Shown: positions 10,875 through 20,647, counted from the stretch's first letter. The stretch is 64,000 bases of DNA from an uncultured Granulosicoccaceae bacterium (GCA_938035945.1 CALHOU010000030.1:1-64000), one strand, 5' to 3'. The notes: generated by a model from the letters alone, not told the origin. Translations and numbers: made by a program.

Positions 10875-11819
10875 ATGCAACGCGGCGGCAAGTTTATCAA
10901 CGGCCTAGTTACGCTGGCAGGTTTCTGTGCGCTGTTGAGCTTAACAGCGGTTTTTTCTGCGCATTTTATTCTGTTTGATCTGATCAGCCATTTTCGAGTG
11001 CAATACATTGCTCTGCTATTGCCTGTGTATGTGCTGGCAATGTGGCTGCGTAAATCAAAAGCTGTATTGGTGATTAGCTTAGCTTTGGCGATACATGGTT
11101 ACGCAGTAACAATGTCATTGCTGGCAACCACGGTTAACTACGATTACGAGCCCGAGCAACTCACGGTGCTCAATTCAAACTTACTGTTGGACAATCGCAA
11201 CGCACAAGCACAGCTCAAAATAATTGCAGAGAAAAATCCGGACCTTATAGCGCTCCAAGAGTACACTCCGATATGGCACGAGGTGTTAAGCCTCGAGCTG
11301 GCCAACGAGTATCCTTACAGGGTTACACATCCGCTTGGTGGTGTGTTTGGCATGGCTTTATACAGCAAGCACCCAATTCTTAAAGAAAATGTTCTCAGTT
11401 TTGAATCCGGCTGGCCACCGATTATTCTGGCAATGGTTCAAGTCGGCGAACGACAGGTGGATGTTGCGGTCGTTCACCCGCCCCCACCCATGTCGGTATC
11501 AATGTACAACATTAGAAACGACACCCTTCGGCTTGTAGCGGAACAGGTGGCATCACTGGAGCGAGCAGTGATCGTTATTGGGGATTTTAATGCAACGCCA
11601 TGGACTGCGCATTATGCGCAGATGCAATCAATCGCCGGATTAAGAAGCGCAAGAGCGGGATTCGGATTTCACCCAACCTGGCCTGCAAATTTTTTTCCAC
11701 TGCTCATTCCTATTGACCACGTATTGATTAACTCTAAAGTGGGCGTGACATTGTTTGAGTCAGTCACATCGCAGGGATCTGATCATCGAAATATTGTTGC
11801 GAATCTTCAAATTTACTAG
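10875..11819 (+). CDS. Endonuclease/exonuclease/phosphatase (EEP) family membrane protein
   Basis: N-terminal TM segments; LNSNLLLDNRNAQ, DLIALQEYT, VIGDFNATPW, IDHVL motifs. Confidence 0.85.
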   Translation: MQRGGKFINGLVTLAGFCALLSLTAVFSAHFILFDLISHFRVQYIALLLPVYVLAMWLRKSKAVLVISLALAIHGYAVTMSLLATTVNYDYEPEQLTVLNSNLLLDNRNAQAQLKIIAEKNPDLIALQEYTPIWHEVLSLELANEYPYRVTHPLGGVFGMALYSKHPILKENVLSFESGWPPIILAMVQVGERQVDVAVVHPPPPMSVSMYNIRNDTLRLVAEQVASLERAVIVIGDFNATPWTAHYAQMQSIAGLRSARAGFGFHPTWPANFFPLLIPIDHVLINSKVGVTLFESVTSQGSDHRNIVANLQIY

Positions 11820-12748
11820 CACAAGGTTTCTTCGGGCTTAGGCACGAAAGCCGCTGGTGAGTCTTGATGGCATTCAGTGTCGCCACGATGCTGAATCACA
11901 ACATGCGACGCCAGGCCATTTTCATTACACTCATTGTCGGTCTGATTAGCTTCTGGCTCGAGTTCTGCAGAACTCGGCGCACGGTTTTCTTGGCGTTCGA
12001 TTTCTTCCACTGTCCACTCATACATAGAATCGAATACCCTAGCTGCTGGGGGTGGCAACTGACTGTCCCAACTTTCAGACTGCATGCGAACCGTAGCAGT
12101 TGATTGCAACGGTAGCATCCCACGTATGTAATACATCCAATTATCCGGGTCTACTTTCATCATAACCGAACGCAATGCGAAGTCCATTCCAGGTATTCTC
12201 ATATCCAGAACAGGTAGGCGCATTTGATAACCAAACGTGGTGCGAATCTTCAATAGATTTGCATCCTGAATATTCAACCCATCTGATTTTATTTCAGTAT
12301 GATTTCTAACGCGCAGATGGCTGTTGGGAATAGCGCTAACTTGTCTGCGATTTCCATGATTGTCTGTGACATCTTGGAGTTCACCATGCTCAGCAAAGCT
12401 CGCGGCAGTAGGGTTGAGTATTTCAATTGACGTGGCACTAGGATCATTAGCTATAACAACTGATCTAACGATGGCATTAGAACCGTCCTGCAGACTTCCA
12501 TCTCCGCCAAATATTGGCGCCATGCGAAACCCCAGTTCTTTTCGCATAGTATCTACTTGAGCATTATTAACAGCACCCGTACGCGCTGCTTCAAACGTTG
12601 CATAATTCAGTATTGATTTCGCGTGATAAATCAGTCCAAGTTGAACCACACTCATTCCTAAATACAATAAGAGTGGGGTAGCAATCAAAAACTCAACCAT
12701 AGATGCGCCACGTTGCACTTGAGCAGAATGAACAATACTTATATACAT
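11816..12748 (-). CDS. tadE: TadE-like pilus assembly pseudopilin
   Basis: RG/ASMVEFLIATPLLLYLGMSVVQLGLIYHAKSILNYATFEAARTGAV, a TadE-type prepilin N-terminus with E5. Confidence 0.85.
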   Translation of the reverse strand: MYISIVHSAQVQRGASMVEFLIATPLLLYLGMSVVQLGLIYHAKSILNYATFEAARTGAVNNAQVDTMRKELGFRMAPIFGGDGSLQDGSNAIVRSVVIANDPSATSIEILNPTAASFAEHGELQDVTDNHGNRRQVSAIPNSHLRVRNHTEIKSDGLNIQDANLLKIRTTFGYQMRLPVLDMRIPGMDFALRSVMMKVDPDNWMYYIRGMLPLQSTATVRMQSESWDSQLPPPAARVFDSMYEWTVEEIERQENRAPSSAELEPEANQTDNECNENGLASHVVIQHRGDTECHQDSPAAFVPKPEETLC

Positions 12749-12831
12749 TATTACCTTCCCTGTAATAACAGTTAGCAGCTAAGTACCAGAGTACCAACAA
12801 ATCCATCGATACAATACAGTGAAAACCCTAG

Positions 12832-13332
12832 TTAACGGTGAACACGTGTAGGTTTTAAAGCTTCGTTTAAAATTCTATCGAGCGCTACAACACGTTGTTG
12901 AATAAGTTCTCTTGCCGGATCGTCAGTGCGAAGATGTTCCCAGGACTCGAGCATGGCCAACTTCGCATTTAGCATATAGGCGGTTGAAAGATTAAACCAA
13001 GACTTCGGCTGATCCGCATCGCGTTCGATAGACAATCTATACGCATCGATTGCCTGATCGAAATCTCCTTTTTGCACATACGTATTCGCCAACCTAAACC
13101 AGATATAAGCATCCGTTGGCACCTTGTGCGTGATCTGTTGATACATCCGAGCGGCTTCATCCCAGCGCGCTCCTTTATAAGCCTTAATGGCCAGTTCAGA
13201 CAATTCGAAGATATCATCGCTATACAGTTCTTTATCCGCAAGGCTAACACAGCTCATCAGAGGCGTTGATAGACCAACTATGAGAAAAATATTTTTTAGT
13301 CGTCTTAGTTTAGACACTGTGTCTCCTTCCAA
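12832..13332 (-). CDS. tadD: TPR lipoprotein, TadD-like
   Basis: TPR-like repeats (AARMYQQITHKVPTDAYIWFRLANTYVQKGDFDQAIDAYRLSIERDADQPKSWFNLSTAYM), lipobox-like LSTPLMSC; sits in the tad locus. Confidence 0.75.
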   Translation of the reverse strand: MEGDTVSKLRRLKNIFLIVGLSTPLMSCVSLADKELYSDDIFELSELAIKAYKGARWDEAARMYQQITHKVPTDAYIWFRLANTYVQKGDFDQAIDAYRLSIERDADQPKSWFNLSTAYMLNAKLAMLESWEHLRTDDPARELIQQRVVALDRILNEALKPTRVHR

Positions 13333-13657
13333 TGTTTAGCTTATGCGTTATCGACAATTCGACACCACTACCTATGTTTAGCCGCTTTGCGGTACCACAT
13401 TTTAGTTCCAATACCGAGCACGCACGCATACAATAAACATGTCGATACGGCTTAAGTAACGCCGTTTTGACTACCTTATCCATGGCCGAGAGAAATACGA
13501 CATCCAAAGCGTAGGTCATACCGATTGAATGCACGTGATTACAGTTGGGTATAAACAGCGCTTCATCTGGGCTCAGTTCAGCGCACCAAAGCAGGCCTCG
13601 AAATCTTTGCGTAAAACCGCAAGCTTCGTAAACAGTTATTTCTTCTGGAATGTTCAC
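13310..13657 (-). CDS. DUF192 family protein
   Basis: RFRGLLWCAELSPDEALFIPNCNHVHSIGMTYALDVVFLS.....VLELKCGTAKRLNIGSGVEL pattern of DUF192. Confidence 0.82.
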   Translation of the reverse strand: MNIPEEITVYEACGFTQRFRGLLWCAELSPDEALFIPNCNHVHSIGMTYALDVVFLSAMDKVVKTALLKPYRHVYCMRACSVLELKCGTAKRLNIGSGVELSITHKLNIGRRHSV

Positions 13658-13678
13658 CGAACTTGTATTCCACCAATG

Positions 13679-13951
13679 CTAACTTGTAAAGTGAGAAAAG
13701 TATTGGAGCCCATGGCTACTCACAAGCGGACTGTCTGGTGCATCGACCTCTGAAATCACATCGGGGACATCGTGATATGCGTATCCGCTACCGGTGGCGT
13801 ATGTACCAACTAACGGCAATTGGTCTGTGGTATTTCGACTGATTTTTGATTGTGGCTTTACCAACACGGATGCTCCAGGTGGTCGTTGCTCGGTATCGCA
13901 TGCGCAGATCAATTGGCACAGCGGCAACGTTAATATCCGATTAGTCTTCAA
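13679..13951 (-). CDS. Small secreted/lipoprotein-like tad-locus protein, probable TTG start
   Basis: In-frame TTG at 13951, preceded by AAAGGAGAGGAACAGTCA (Shine-Dalgarno-like), 17 nt after the tadC stop; N-terminus LKTNRILTLPLCQLICAC resembles a signal/lipobox. The track start (14017) lies inside tadC. Confidence 0.5.
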   Translation of the reverse strand: MKTNRILTLPLCQLICACDTEQRPPGASVLVKPQSKISRNTTDQLPLVGTYATGSGYAYHDVPDVISEVDAPDSPLVSSHGLQYFSHFTS

Positions 13952-13967
13952 TGACTGTTCCTCTCCT

Positions 13968-14879
13968 TTAACCCGGCCAGTTATAGGCCCAAACCAAGGG
14001 CGCCCAAGTGATTGCACCTTCTAAAATGGCTTTACTTACTAGTAAAAATCCAAGCACCATGAAGGTACACGGGAAAATAAACATGAGTAGCGGCCCCAAT
14101 AATTTAACTGGCGCTTCCATCGCCAGTTTCTCCGCCTTTAAAAAACGTTCGTTTCGAATCTGATTAGCTTGCGCACGTAGAATCGGCCCTAAGCTAGAAC
14201 CCGTTCTCTCAGCTTGGATCATGCTAGATATAACGCCATTTAATGTAGAGCTTCCACTGCGCTCTGACATGGCTTTAAGTGACTCAGACCGGGTTTTACC
14301 AGCACGAATATCACGCAAGACTCGGCTAAACTCACTTCTAAGTGGAGAATCGCCAGACTTGGCTACGGCTTGAGTTAATCCGCCAGTTAAATTTGTTCCT
14401 GCTTCAATGGCGAGCGTGATGATATCGAGATAGAACGGCAACTTTCTAAATATTTCTGCTTTTCTGCGAGCAGCGGCTTCTTTGAGCCACAGTTCGGGAT
14501 AGTAGTAACCACCTACCCCGGCAAGCAATGCCATAGTCATTACTGCATTTCCAAGCATTGCAAAAAGAACCAGACCAAATACAGAAAATATAGTTGCCGA
14601 AACTATCTTGGCGGCGATGAATTGTTTGGGCATGATGCTAAAGTCTTTGCCAGCGATGCGTAGGCGGATATACACAGCTTCTACGAGTGCATGACTAAAG
14701 TACTTGCCCCAATGGTGCTCAACCGCAGCAATTAATGGCCAAACTAATTTGAAACCCATTGCAGGTTGGTCCAAAAAAGAGCGGTCCTCATCCGGCACTT
14801 CATGGAACATCCGGTAGATTTGCCAACCGGCCAAGCCCATGAATAAACCAAACACGATACTGATAAGAATGATGTTCAT
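13968..14879 (-). CDS. tadC: Type II secretion F family protein TadC
   Basis: T2SSF pattern: LPFYLDIITLAIEAGTNLTGGLTQAV...MIQAERTGSSLGPILRAQANQIRNERFLKAEKLAMEAPVKLLGPLLMFIFPCTF. Confidence 0.9.
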   Translation of the reverse strand: MNIILISIVFGLFMGLAGWQIYRMFHEVPDEDRSFLDQPAMGFKLVWPLIAAVEHHWGKYFSHALVEAVYIRLRIAGKDFSIMPKQFIAAKIVSATIFSVFGLVLFAMLGNAVMTMALLAGVGGYYYPELWLKEAAARRKAEIFRKLPFYLDIITLAIEAGTNLTGGLTQAVAKSGDSPLRSEFSRVLRDIRAGKTRSESLKAMSERSGSSTLNGVISSMIQAERTGSSLGPILRAQANQIRNERFLKAEKLAMEAPVKLLGPLLMFIFPCTFMVLGFLLVSKAILEGAITWAPLVWAYNWPG

Positions 14880-15724
14880 ATGTCAATGGAGACAATTTTT
14901 CTAATCACTATCCCCCCTACTAGCTGTAGAAAACAAATCATGGTAAGAAATATCCAGCCCAAGAGTCCGCTAAAAATGGGTTGAGTAGCTTCTGGCTCAA
15001 TTATCAATAGTGCCAATAAAATGATAAAAGGCAATGCTGTTACAACATAGCCCTGCAACACACCTTGTGCGGTTAGAGATTTTATTTTTCCCTCCATTGC
15101 CATCTTCTGTCGTAAGTTGTCTGATAGCCTGGATAAAATCTCCGCCAAATTCCCACCCAACTCTTGCGCAATCAGTGCGGCACAAATAACCAAGTCCATT
15201 TCTTCTGTTTGCACACGCTCACCTAGATTATCCATCGCTTCCTCAAGCCTAGCCCCCAATCGGATTTCTCTGAGCATGAGTGAAAACTCTTGACTTATAG
15301 GCCCGTTATGCTCCTGAACCATTGATTGCACGGCTGAAACGAAAGTGGAGCCAGCTCGCATGGCTCCGCTGATTTGACCTAACGCATCCGGCAAAGCCAC
15401 ATTGATCGCTTGAGCGCGTTTTCTTTCCAACAGCTTGAAATAGAGTTTTGGAAATTGAAACACGATTACAAAGGAAAGAAGCACGAAAACCCAAGCGAAA
15501 TCCAAAACGTATAAAGATAACGGAACCAGTAACATTGCAACAACGTACACACCTAACAAATTTCGCACATCACGAAATACAAACAATCGCTGCATGGTTT
15601 GCGCTGCCGACTCTGAAAATTCCTTGGTATGCCGCAACCAGGCTTGAGAGCCGGCGTCGAGCATAGAAAAAACGATCAAACCAGCACTAAGCATAAATAT
15701 CGCTAAAATGAGCAGTAGCGTCAT
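14876..15724 (-). CDS. tadB: Type II secretion F family protein TadB
   Basis: LPDALGQISGAMRAGSTFVSAVQSM, ELGGNLAEILSRLSDNLRQKMAMEGKIKSLTAQG. Confidence 0.9.
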   Translation of the reverse strand: MTLLLILAIFMLSAGLIVFSMLDAGSQAWLRHTKEFSESAAQTMQRLFVFRDVRNLLGVYVVAMLLVPLSLYVLDFAWVFVLLSFVIVFQFPKLYFKLLERKRAQAINVALPDALGQISGAMRAGSTFVSAVQSMVQEHNGPISQEFSLMLREIRLGARLEEAMDNLGERVQTEEMDLVICAALIAQELGGNLAEILSRLSDNLRQKMAMEGKIKSLTAQGVLQGYVVTALPFIILLALLIIEPEATQPIFSGLLGWIFLTMICFLQLVGGIVIRKIVSIDI

Positions 15725-17499
15725 GCTATTTCTCCGGCACGGCTGTTATTAAAACAACTAATATCAACCGCCTTCCCCATCGCGCGCAACTCGTCGTAGA
15801 ATGTTGGAATAAATCCTGTGGGTTGGAAAACACCCGTCACCTTTCCCATGGAGTCAATGCCTTGCTGCCGGAACTCAAAGATATCTTGAAGCTGTACAGT
15901 CCCACTTTCAACACCAACAACTTCAGTAACTTTGCTGATTTTTCTAGAACCGCAGGGAAACCGCGTTTGCTGAACGATAAGATGCACAGCAGATGCAACT
16001 TGTTCTCTTATTGCGGCAACAGGTAGATCAAGCCCGGCCATAAGAACCAGTACTTCCAACCTTGATATGACATCCCTCGGCGTATTCGCGTGGATGGTAG
16101 TCAAGGAGCCATCATGACCGGTGTTCATCGCTTGTAACATATCTATTGCTTCACCTCCTCTGCACTCTCCGATTACGATTCGGTCGGGCCGCATTCGCAA
16201 AGAATTTGTTACTAAATCCCGAATTGGTACACCGCCCTTGCCTTCCAAATTAGAGGGACGGGATTCCAGCGATACCAGATTGGGCTGGGCTAGAGACAAT
16301 TCAGCCGCATCCTCTATAGTGACAATACGATCTGTATCAGGAATAAAATTCGATAGCACATTGAGTAGCGTGGTTTTCCCCGACCCGGTTCCGCCGGCAA
16401 CGATAATATTCTTATGGCTCTCGACGCAGACTTTGAAGAAATCTACGATCTGCTGATTAGCCGAACCGAATGAGATAAGATCCGAAAACTGCATTCTGTT
16501 CTTCGGAAACTTACGGATGGTCATGCTTGGACCCTTGAGCGCTATTGGTGGAATTACCGCATTGACTCTGGAGCCATCCTTTAAACGAGCATCAACTATA
16601 GGACTACTTTCATCGATACGACGCCCGATAGGCGTTATGATTCTCTCTATAACAGCATATACAGCAGCATCATTACTAAATTGATTTCTTGAACGAACGA
16701 TTTTTCCATCTTTTTCTAAAAATATTTCCGTGTGGTTGTTAACCATTATCTCTGTGACATCATCATCGTCAAGAAAACGTTCAAGTGGCCCTAACCCCAC
16801 TGCCTCGTTCAGTACGTTACTCTTCAGCAAATTCAAGTCTATAGTTTTCGGTATCTGATCACTCAAACTGGATACGGTTTGAGTGATCAACTGAGCTGCT
16901 TCTTCGCGCAGATCTTCATCCGACATGCGGTTAACATCTTTGCGTCTCAAGTCCATTTGGTGCAGCAATTGGTCGTGACAAACCCCGCACCAATACGCTA
17001 GCTCCTTATCCTGTCTGCGGATAGCACGCTGGGCTAGTTCCTCACTTTTTGGAAGGTCCCCAGTAGAGAGGCTTTGCAAATTCGTGTCGAAATCTTGTTG
17101 CGCGCTATACTGGCTTTCGGGTTTCGCCGAAGTTTTTTGAATTTGCTTAAGGCTTACGGATTCAGTCTTTTGACCGACCGCAATACCAACAATGTGGTCT
17201 GGAATCACAGGCATACCGTCTAACGCAATTGAAACATCGCCGATGGATATTTCATCGAGTTCGCTAAGCGGCCCGTACTCCTGAACTCTTTCCCGATTTA
17301 CCCAAGTCCCGCCCAAACTGCCTAAATCTGTAACATGAACTCCCGAAGATCGTAAACGAAACTCTGCATGACGTTTCGCCATGGTGCGGGTATCGATAAC
17401 TAGATCGTTGCTGCGGGCACTGCCGATGGTGCAAATCTCCCCGTTGACTTTGAACAGTTTTCGCCTATTCCCAGCATAAGAATAAAAGAAGTTGAACAT
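15721..17499 (-). CDS. tadA: TadA/CpaF pilus assembly ATPase with N-terminal FHA domain
   Basis: FHA: ICTIGSARSNDLVIDTRTMAKRHAEFRLRSSGVHVTDLGSLGGTWVNRERV; ATPase: IIVAGGTGSGKTTLLNVLSNFIP, MRPDRIVIGECRGGEAIDMLQAMNTGHDGSLTTIHAN. Start set at MFNFFYSYAGNRR (17499) after a GGAG motif; the track start 17565 overlaps cpaC. Confidence 0.93.
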   Translation of the reverse strand: MFNFFYSYAGNRRKLFKVNGEICTIGSARSNDLVIDTRTMAKRHAEFRLRSSGVHVTDLGSLGGTWVNRERVQEYGPLSELDEISIGDVSIALDGMPVIPDHIVGIAVGQKTESVSLKQIQKTSAKPESQYSAQQDFDTNLQSLSTGDLPKSEELAQRAIRRQDKELAYWCGVCHDQLLHQMDLRRKDVNRMSDEDLREEAAQLITQTVSSLSDQIPKTIDLNLLKSNVLNEAVGLGPLERFLDDDDVTEIMVNNHTEIFLEKDGKIVRSRNQFSNDAAVYAVIERIITPIGRRIDESSPIVDARLKDGSRVNAVIPPIALKGPSMTIRKFPKNRMQFSDLISFGSANQQIVDFFKVCVESHKNIIVAGGTGSGKTTLLNVLSNFIPDTDRIVTIEDAAELSLAQPNLVSLESRPSNLEGKGGVPIRDLVTNSLRMRPDRIVIGECRGGEAIDMLQAMNTGHDGSLTTIHANTPRDVISRLEVLVLMAGLDLPVAAIREQVASAVHLIVQQTRFPCGSRKISKVTEVVGVESGTVQLQDIFEFRQQGIDSMGKVTGVFQPTGFIPTFYDELRAMGKAVDISCFNNSRAGEIA

Positions 17500-17503
17500 A
17501 AGG

Positions 17504-18892
17504 CTACTCCAGCAGGGGTAGCACGTTGCGAGACTTTCGCAGCGCTTTAGTTGCATAGACCGCAAGCTCAGATTGTCTATGTGTGAGCTTTTGTCCCTCT
17601 GGTTCTATTACTTGCGGGGTCACAAATATAACTAATTCACTGACCGAATTTCGAATATTCTCCGACTTAAACAATCGGCCGAGTATTGGAACATTCCCTA
17701 ATCCTGGTAATTTGTCGATGTCTGAGCTTGACTCTGAACTCAACAACCCACTAATAACGATAGTTTCACCAGACTGAACATTAACTTGTGTTTGCGCTCT
17801 TCGCGTTAATAACCCTGGTGTACCTTGAATAGACAAGGCCGCGTCAATTTGGCTGATCTCTGTTTCAACCTTCGCTCTGATGTTACCGTTGGCGTCTATC
17901 TCCGGTGACACATTGAGCTTTATGCCGTAGTCTTTGAATGCAATTTTGGTTTCCCCGTTTGCACCAACTGACGGGTATGGCACCTCGCCACCAGCAAGAA
18001 AGCTGGCCACACCACCATTGGCACAGCTCAATACCGGTTCTGCTAAGGTCACGGCATCGCCGTTGGTGGCAAGAAAATTTATTCTGGAAGTGATGTTGGA
18101 GGCAATACCAAAGTAGGTTGAGAAAGGCGCAACCGAGTTCGGTAGATTCTCAAAACCATCGACGGATGGTCGGAATAAGTTGTTTCCGATCACATCACCA
18201 GCTGTGGCGAACGTGGGACCGGCAATGCCATCGCCCCAATCAATCCCCAACTTCCCTAACGCACTTTTACGAAACTCGACCATCTTTACTTGCATTCTAA
18301 CCATGCGTTCGATCGGAAAACGCGTCTCAGGATCTGTTTCGCTGACCCGAATGTTGTAATCGCTTTGCGCACCATCTGTGTGCCACAATCGCAAACTCGT
18401 ACTACCGACATTCTGACCGATCACCAGCAATTCACCCGAATCTAAAACTTCCGCTCGTACAACGCCACCGTTACCAACGGCAACTCGGGTCACCGACACC
18501 TGACCGAGCACGCGGACCTGACCTGCGAAAAGATCTACATTTTTCGTACTGACCTGTTGTAAGGCTGTTTCAACAGCTAAGCTGGATTTGCGCTGGGTCG
18601 CGGAGTCAGGGCGCTCATGATTGGCGGGGACTTTTTTAAATTCTTGCATTTTGAATCTGTCCGTTAAACGTAGGTTTTGTAGAGATTCATTGGGCCTTGG
18701 TAAAGCGTTGCTCTGACTAGGATTAACGGTAGATGTTACATTCGATGGAGACGGTAACGGTGAACCAGGTTGTTTGTTGGTTACTGGCTGATAGGCCGAA
18801 CCAACAACCTGCCAGTTATCTCCCGCCTGTACAGGCAGCTGAGCGAGCATAAGCGTAGTCCAAATTATCAGTGGATTCTTGTTCAAACTCAT
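17504..18892 (-). CDS. cpaC: Pilus secretin RcpA/CpaC
   Basis: BON-like N-terminus and secretin C-terminus (GGEVPYPSVGANGETKIAFKDYGIKLNVSPEI...GLLTRRAQTQVNVQSGETIVISGLLSSESSSDIDKLPGLGNVPILGRLFKS). Confidence 0.93.
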   Translation of the reverse strand: MSLNKNPLIIWTTLMLAQLPVQAGDNWQVVGSAYQPVTNKQPGSPLPSPSNVTSTVNPSQSNALPRPNESLQNLRLTDRFKMQEFKKVPANHERPDSATQRKSSLAVETALQQVSTKNVDLFAGQVRVLGQVSVTRVAVGNGGVVRAEVLDSGELLVIGQNVGSTSLRLWHTDGAQSDYNIRVSETDPETRFPIERMVRMQVKMVEFRKSALGKLGIDWGDGIAGPTFATAGDVIGNNLFRPSVDGFENLPNSVAPFSTYFGIASNITSRINFLATNGDAVTLAEPVLSCANGGVASFLAGGEVPYPSVGANGETKIAFKDYGIKLNVSPEIDANGNIRAKVETEISQIDAALSIQGTPGLLTRRAQTQVNVQSGETIVISGLLSSESSSDIDKLPGLGNVPILGRLFKSENIRNSVSELVIFVTPQVIEPEGQKLTHRQSELAVYATKALRKSRNVLPLLE

Positions 18893-19740
18893 GAACCTCC
18901 TATGATGTATTGGATCTGTGGTTTTAGCGGTTTTTTGGCTACGACACGTTTTGGCGTAGCTTTCATTGGTTTACTAAGTAACGGCTCAGGAAGATTCAAA
19001 ACCTGCGCTATAGTCATGGGTTGTTCGTTAAGTTGAGACTCATCATCTGGATTTCTCAGCATCGCCGTAATGGTGCCGAATTGCTGTGACAAGGTAATTT
19101 TCTTAGCTTGCTCAGGTGAGGCCTGTATCGTTATCGTTGAAAACGCGCGCTTTCCTGAATTTTGCTTATCAACAAAAGTTTGCACACCTGTTGCAATGAC
19201 ATTCAGATTTTGAATAAGAGGCAATATTTGCTTTTCGTCTCTGTCTCCATAGGTGAGAAGTAGGTCTATCTTGTCTTTAGGTTGAAGGAAGCCGGATAAG
19301 GAATTTACTTCATCAACGCGGATAGTCATGGCACGTAAACCGGTGGGCACTTTGCCCGAAAACGTGGGTGTTTGCCCACCTTCTAAATGAGCCCATAACA
19401 TCGGCTTTCCACGATCGATTGCAAACTCGACTCGCTGCCCAACAGCCGCTTCAAATGTAGAACCGGTTATGGAATTTGAATCTATGTATTGAATTGGAAT
19501 TTCCCGAAGTGTTAAGTCTGCTTGAGCCACCAATTCTCCGCGATTCAATTTACGCGCTGGAACTACCACTTCGACCATTTCTTCTGACTTTTCTAAAGAA
19601 GCTTTATACGCAGTTATTTCATCCTCTATGTATCGCTTCGAAAAGAAAACACCGATGACTCCGAGCGTAAGGGAAAATAAAAACATCACGACGTTTTTCG
19701 ATGGTCTTTTCATCGAATTATTGTTTGATCTAAGTTTCAT
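18889..19740 (-). CDS. cpaB: Flp pilus assembly protein CpaB/RcpC
   Basis: SAF-like VVVPARKLNRGELVAQADLTLREIP, VPTGLRAMTIRVDEVNSLSGFLQPKDKIDLLLTYG. Confidence 0.9.
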   Translation of the reverse strand: MKLRSNNNSMKRPSKNVVMFLFSLTLGVIGVFFSKRYIEDEITAYKASLEKSEEMVEVVVPARKLNRGELVAQADLTLREIPIQYIDSNSITGSTFEAAVGQRVEFAIDRGKPMLWAHLEGGQTPTFSGKVPTGLRAMTIRVDEVNSLSGFLQPKDKIDLLLTYGDRDEKQILPLIQNLNVIATGVQTFVDKQNSGKRAFSTITIQASPEQAKKITLSQQFGTITAMLRNPDDESQLNEQPMTIAQVLNLPEPLLSKPMKATPKRVVAKKPLKPQIQYIIGGS

Positions 19741-19782
19741 TTATGTATCTCAAGTCCATTTGATTTTTTAATCTAAAACCAG

Positions 19783-19980
19783 CTAAGGCAATGCCAGCAA
19801 AGTAACAGTATGTGCCTGAAACTGTTTGATCGCGCTTATTGTCATGTCCACGATGGATTCATCAACACCGGGAATCGGTAGTAAGAGTGCAACGATCACC
19901 GATGCAGTGACAATCGTGTACTCCACAGTTACGTACCCATGCTGGACGAATCGCCTTAGCCTACACATCGCGTTTAACAT
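19783..19980 (-). CDS. Second Flp-like (minor) pilin
   Basis: MLNAMCRLRRFVQHG/YVTVEYTIVTASVIVALLLP: G/XXXXEY prepilin motif followed by a hydrophobic segment. Start set at 19980. Confidence 0.7.
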   Translation of the reverse strand: MLNAMCRLRRFVQHGYVTVEYTIVTASVIVALLLPIPGVDESIVDMTISAIKQFQAHTVTLLALP

Positions 19981-20647
19981 GATTAATAAAAATAACTGAT
20001 TCGTCCTCATTGAGCGTTTGAATAACTAACTCAATTTTCTTCTTATTATTATTGAGTACTAAAACGAAACTGTTTTGATAGACATCATCCAGCACCGTAG
20101 ACCATCCTTTTCGACTTAGTAAATCTCGATAGATTCTCGATACCTGACGGGGTGACTGCTGCGAAATTAATGTCAAAGTAGTCGCCTCAGAGCCATGTTC
20201 TGAGATATGTGAGGACGCGTATGTTTTAGTATCGTCGGGTAGAGGGATATCGAGTTCAGCAGCAGCATGGCTTTGATTCAAATAAGCGATTGACAAAAAT
20301 CCGATGGAGCCGCCGATACTATTCTCCTTTAGCTGAAGCACCGTGTTCTCATATTCACGAAGTCTACTGATTAGTCGCCAATCACCTAGCTCATTTTCGA
20401 CATACCCAGGCCTTACACCATCACGGTGCCAGCGTTCACGGAAGAAAGACAGAACATTGTCAACAGCATCATCTGAGTGAAATGATTTAATGCTTAACAA
20501 CATCCCATTTTGGTTTAGCTTGTTTGCAACCCATGCGGTACTTGCGTTAGATGGAAGTTCCACAGCAAATGTTTGCGCAAACGCCTCAGAATGGCAACAT
20601 GAGAGCATGAAAAGAAATAACCCTGAATAATATTTTTTCACTAGCAA
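19961..20647 (-). CDS. Secreted protein of unknown function in the tad locus
   Basis: Signal-peptide-like N-terminus (GLFLFMLSCCHSEAFAQT); starts within the stop region of the upstream TadF-like gene, so probably cotranscribed. Confidence 0.6.
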   Translation of the reverse strand: MLVKKYYSGLFLFMLSCCHSEAFAQTFAVELPSNASTAWVANKLNQNGMLLSIKSFHSDDAVDNVLSFFRERWHRDGVRPGYVENELGDWRLISRLREYENTVLQLKENSIGGSIGFLSIAYLNQSHAAAELDIPLPDDTKTYASSHISEHGSEATTLTLISQQSPRQVSRIYRDLLSRKGWSTVLDDVYQNSFVLVLNNNKKKIELVIQTLNEDESVIFINHVKRDV

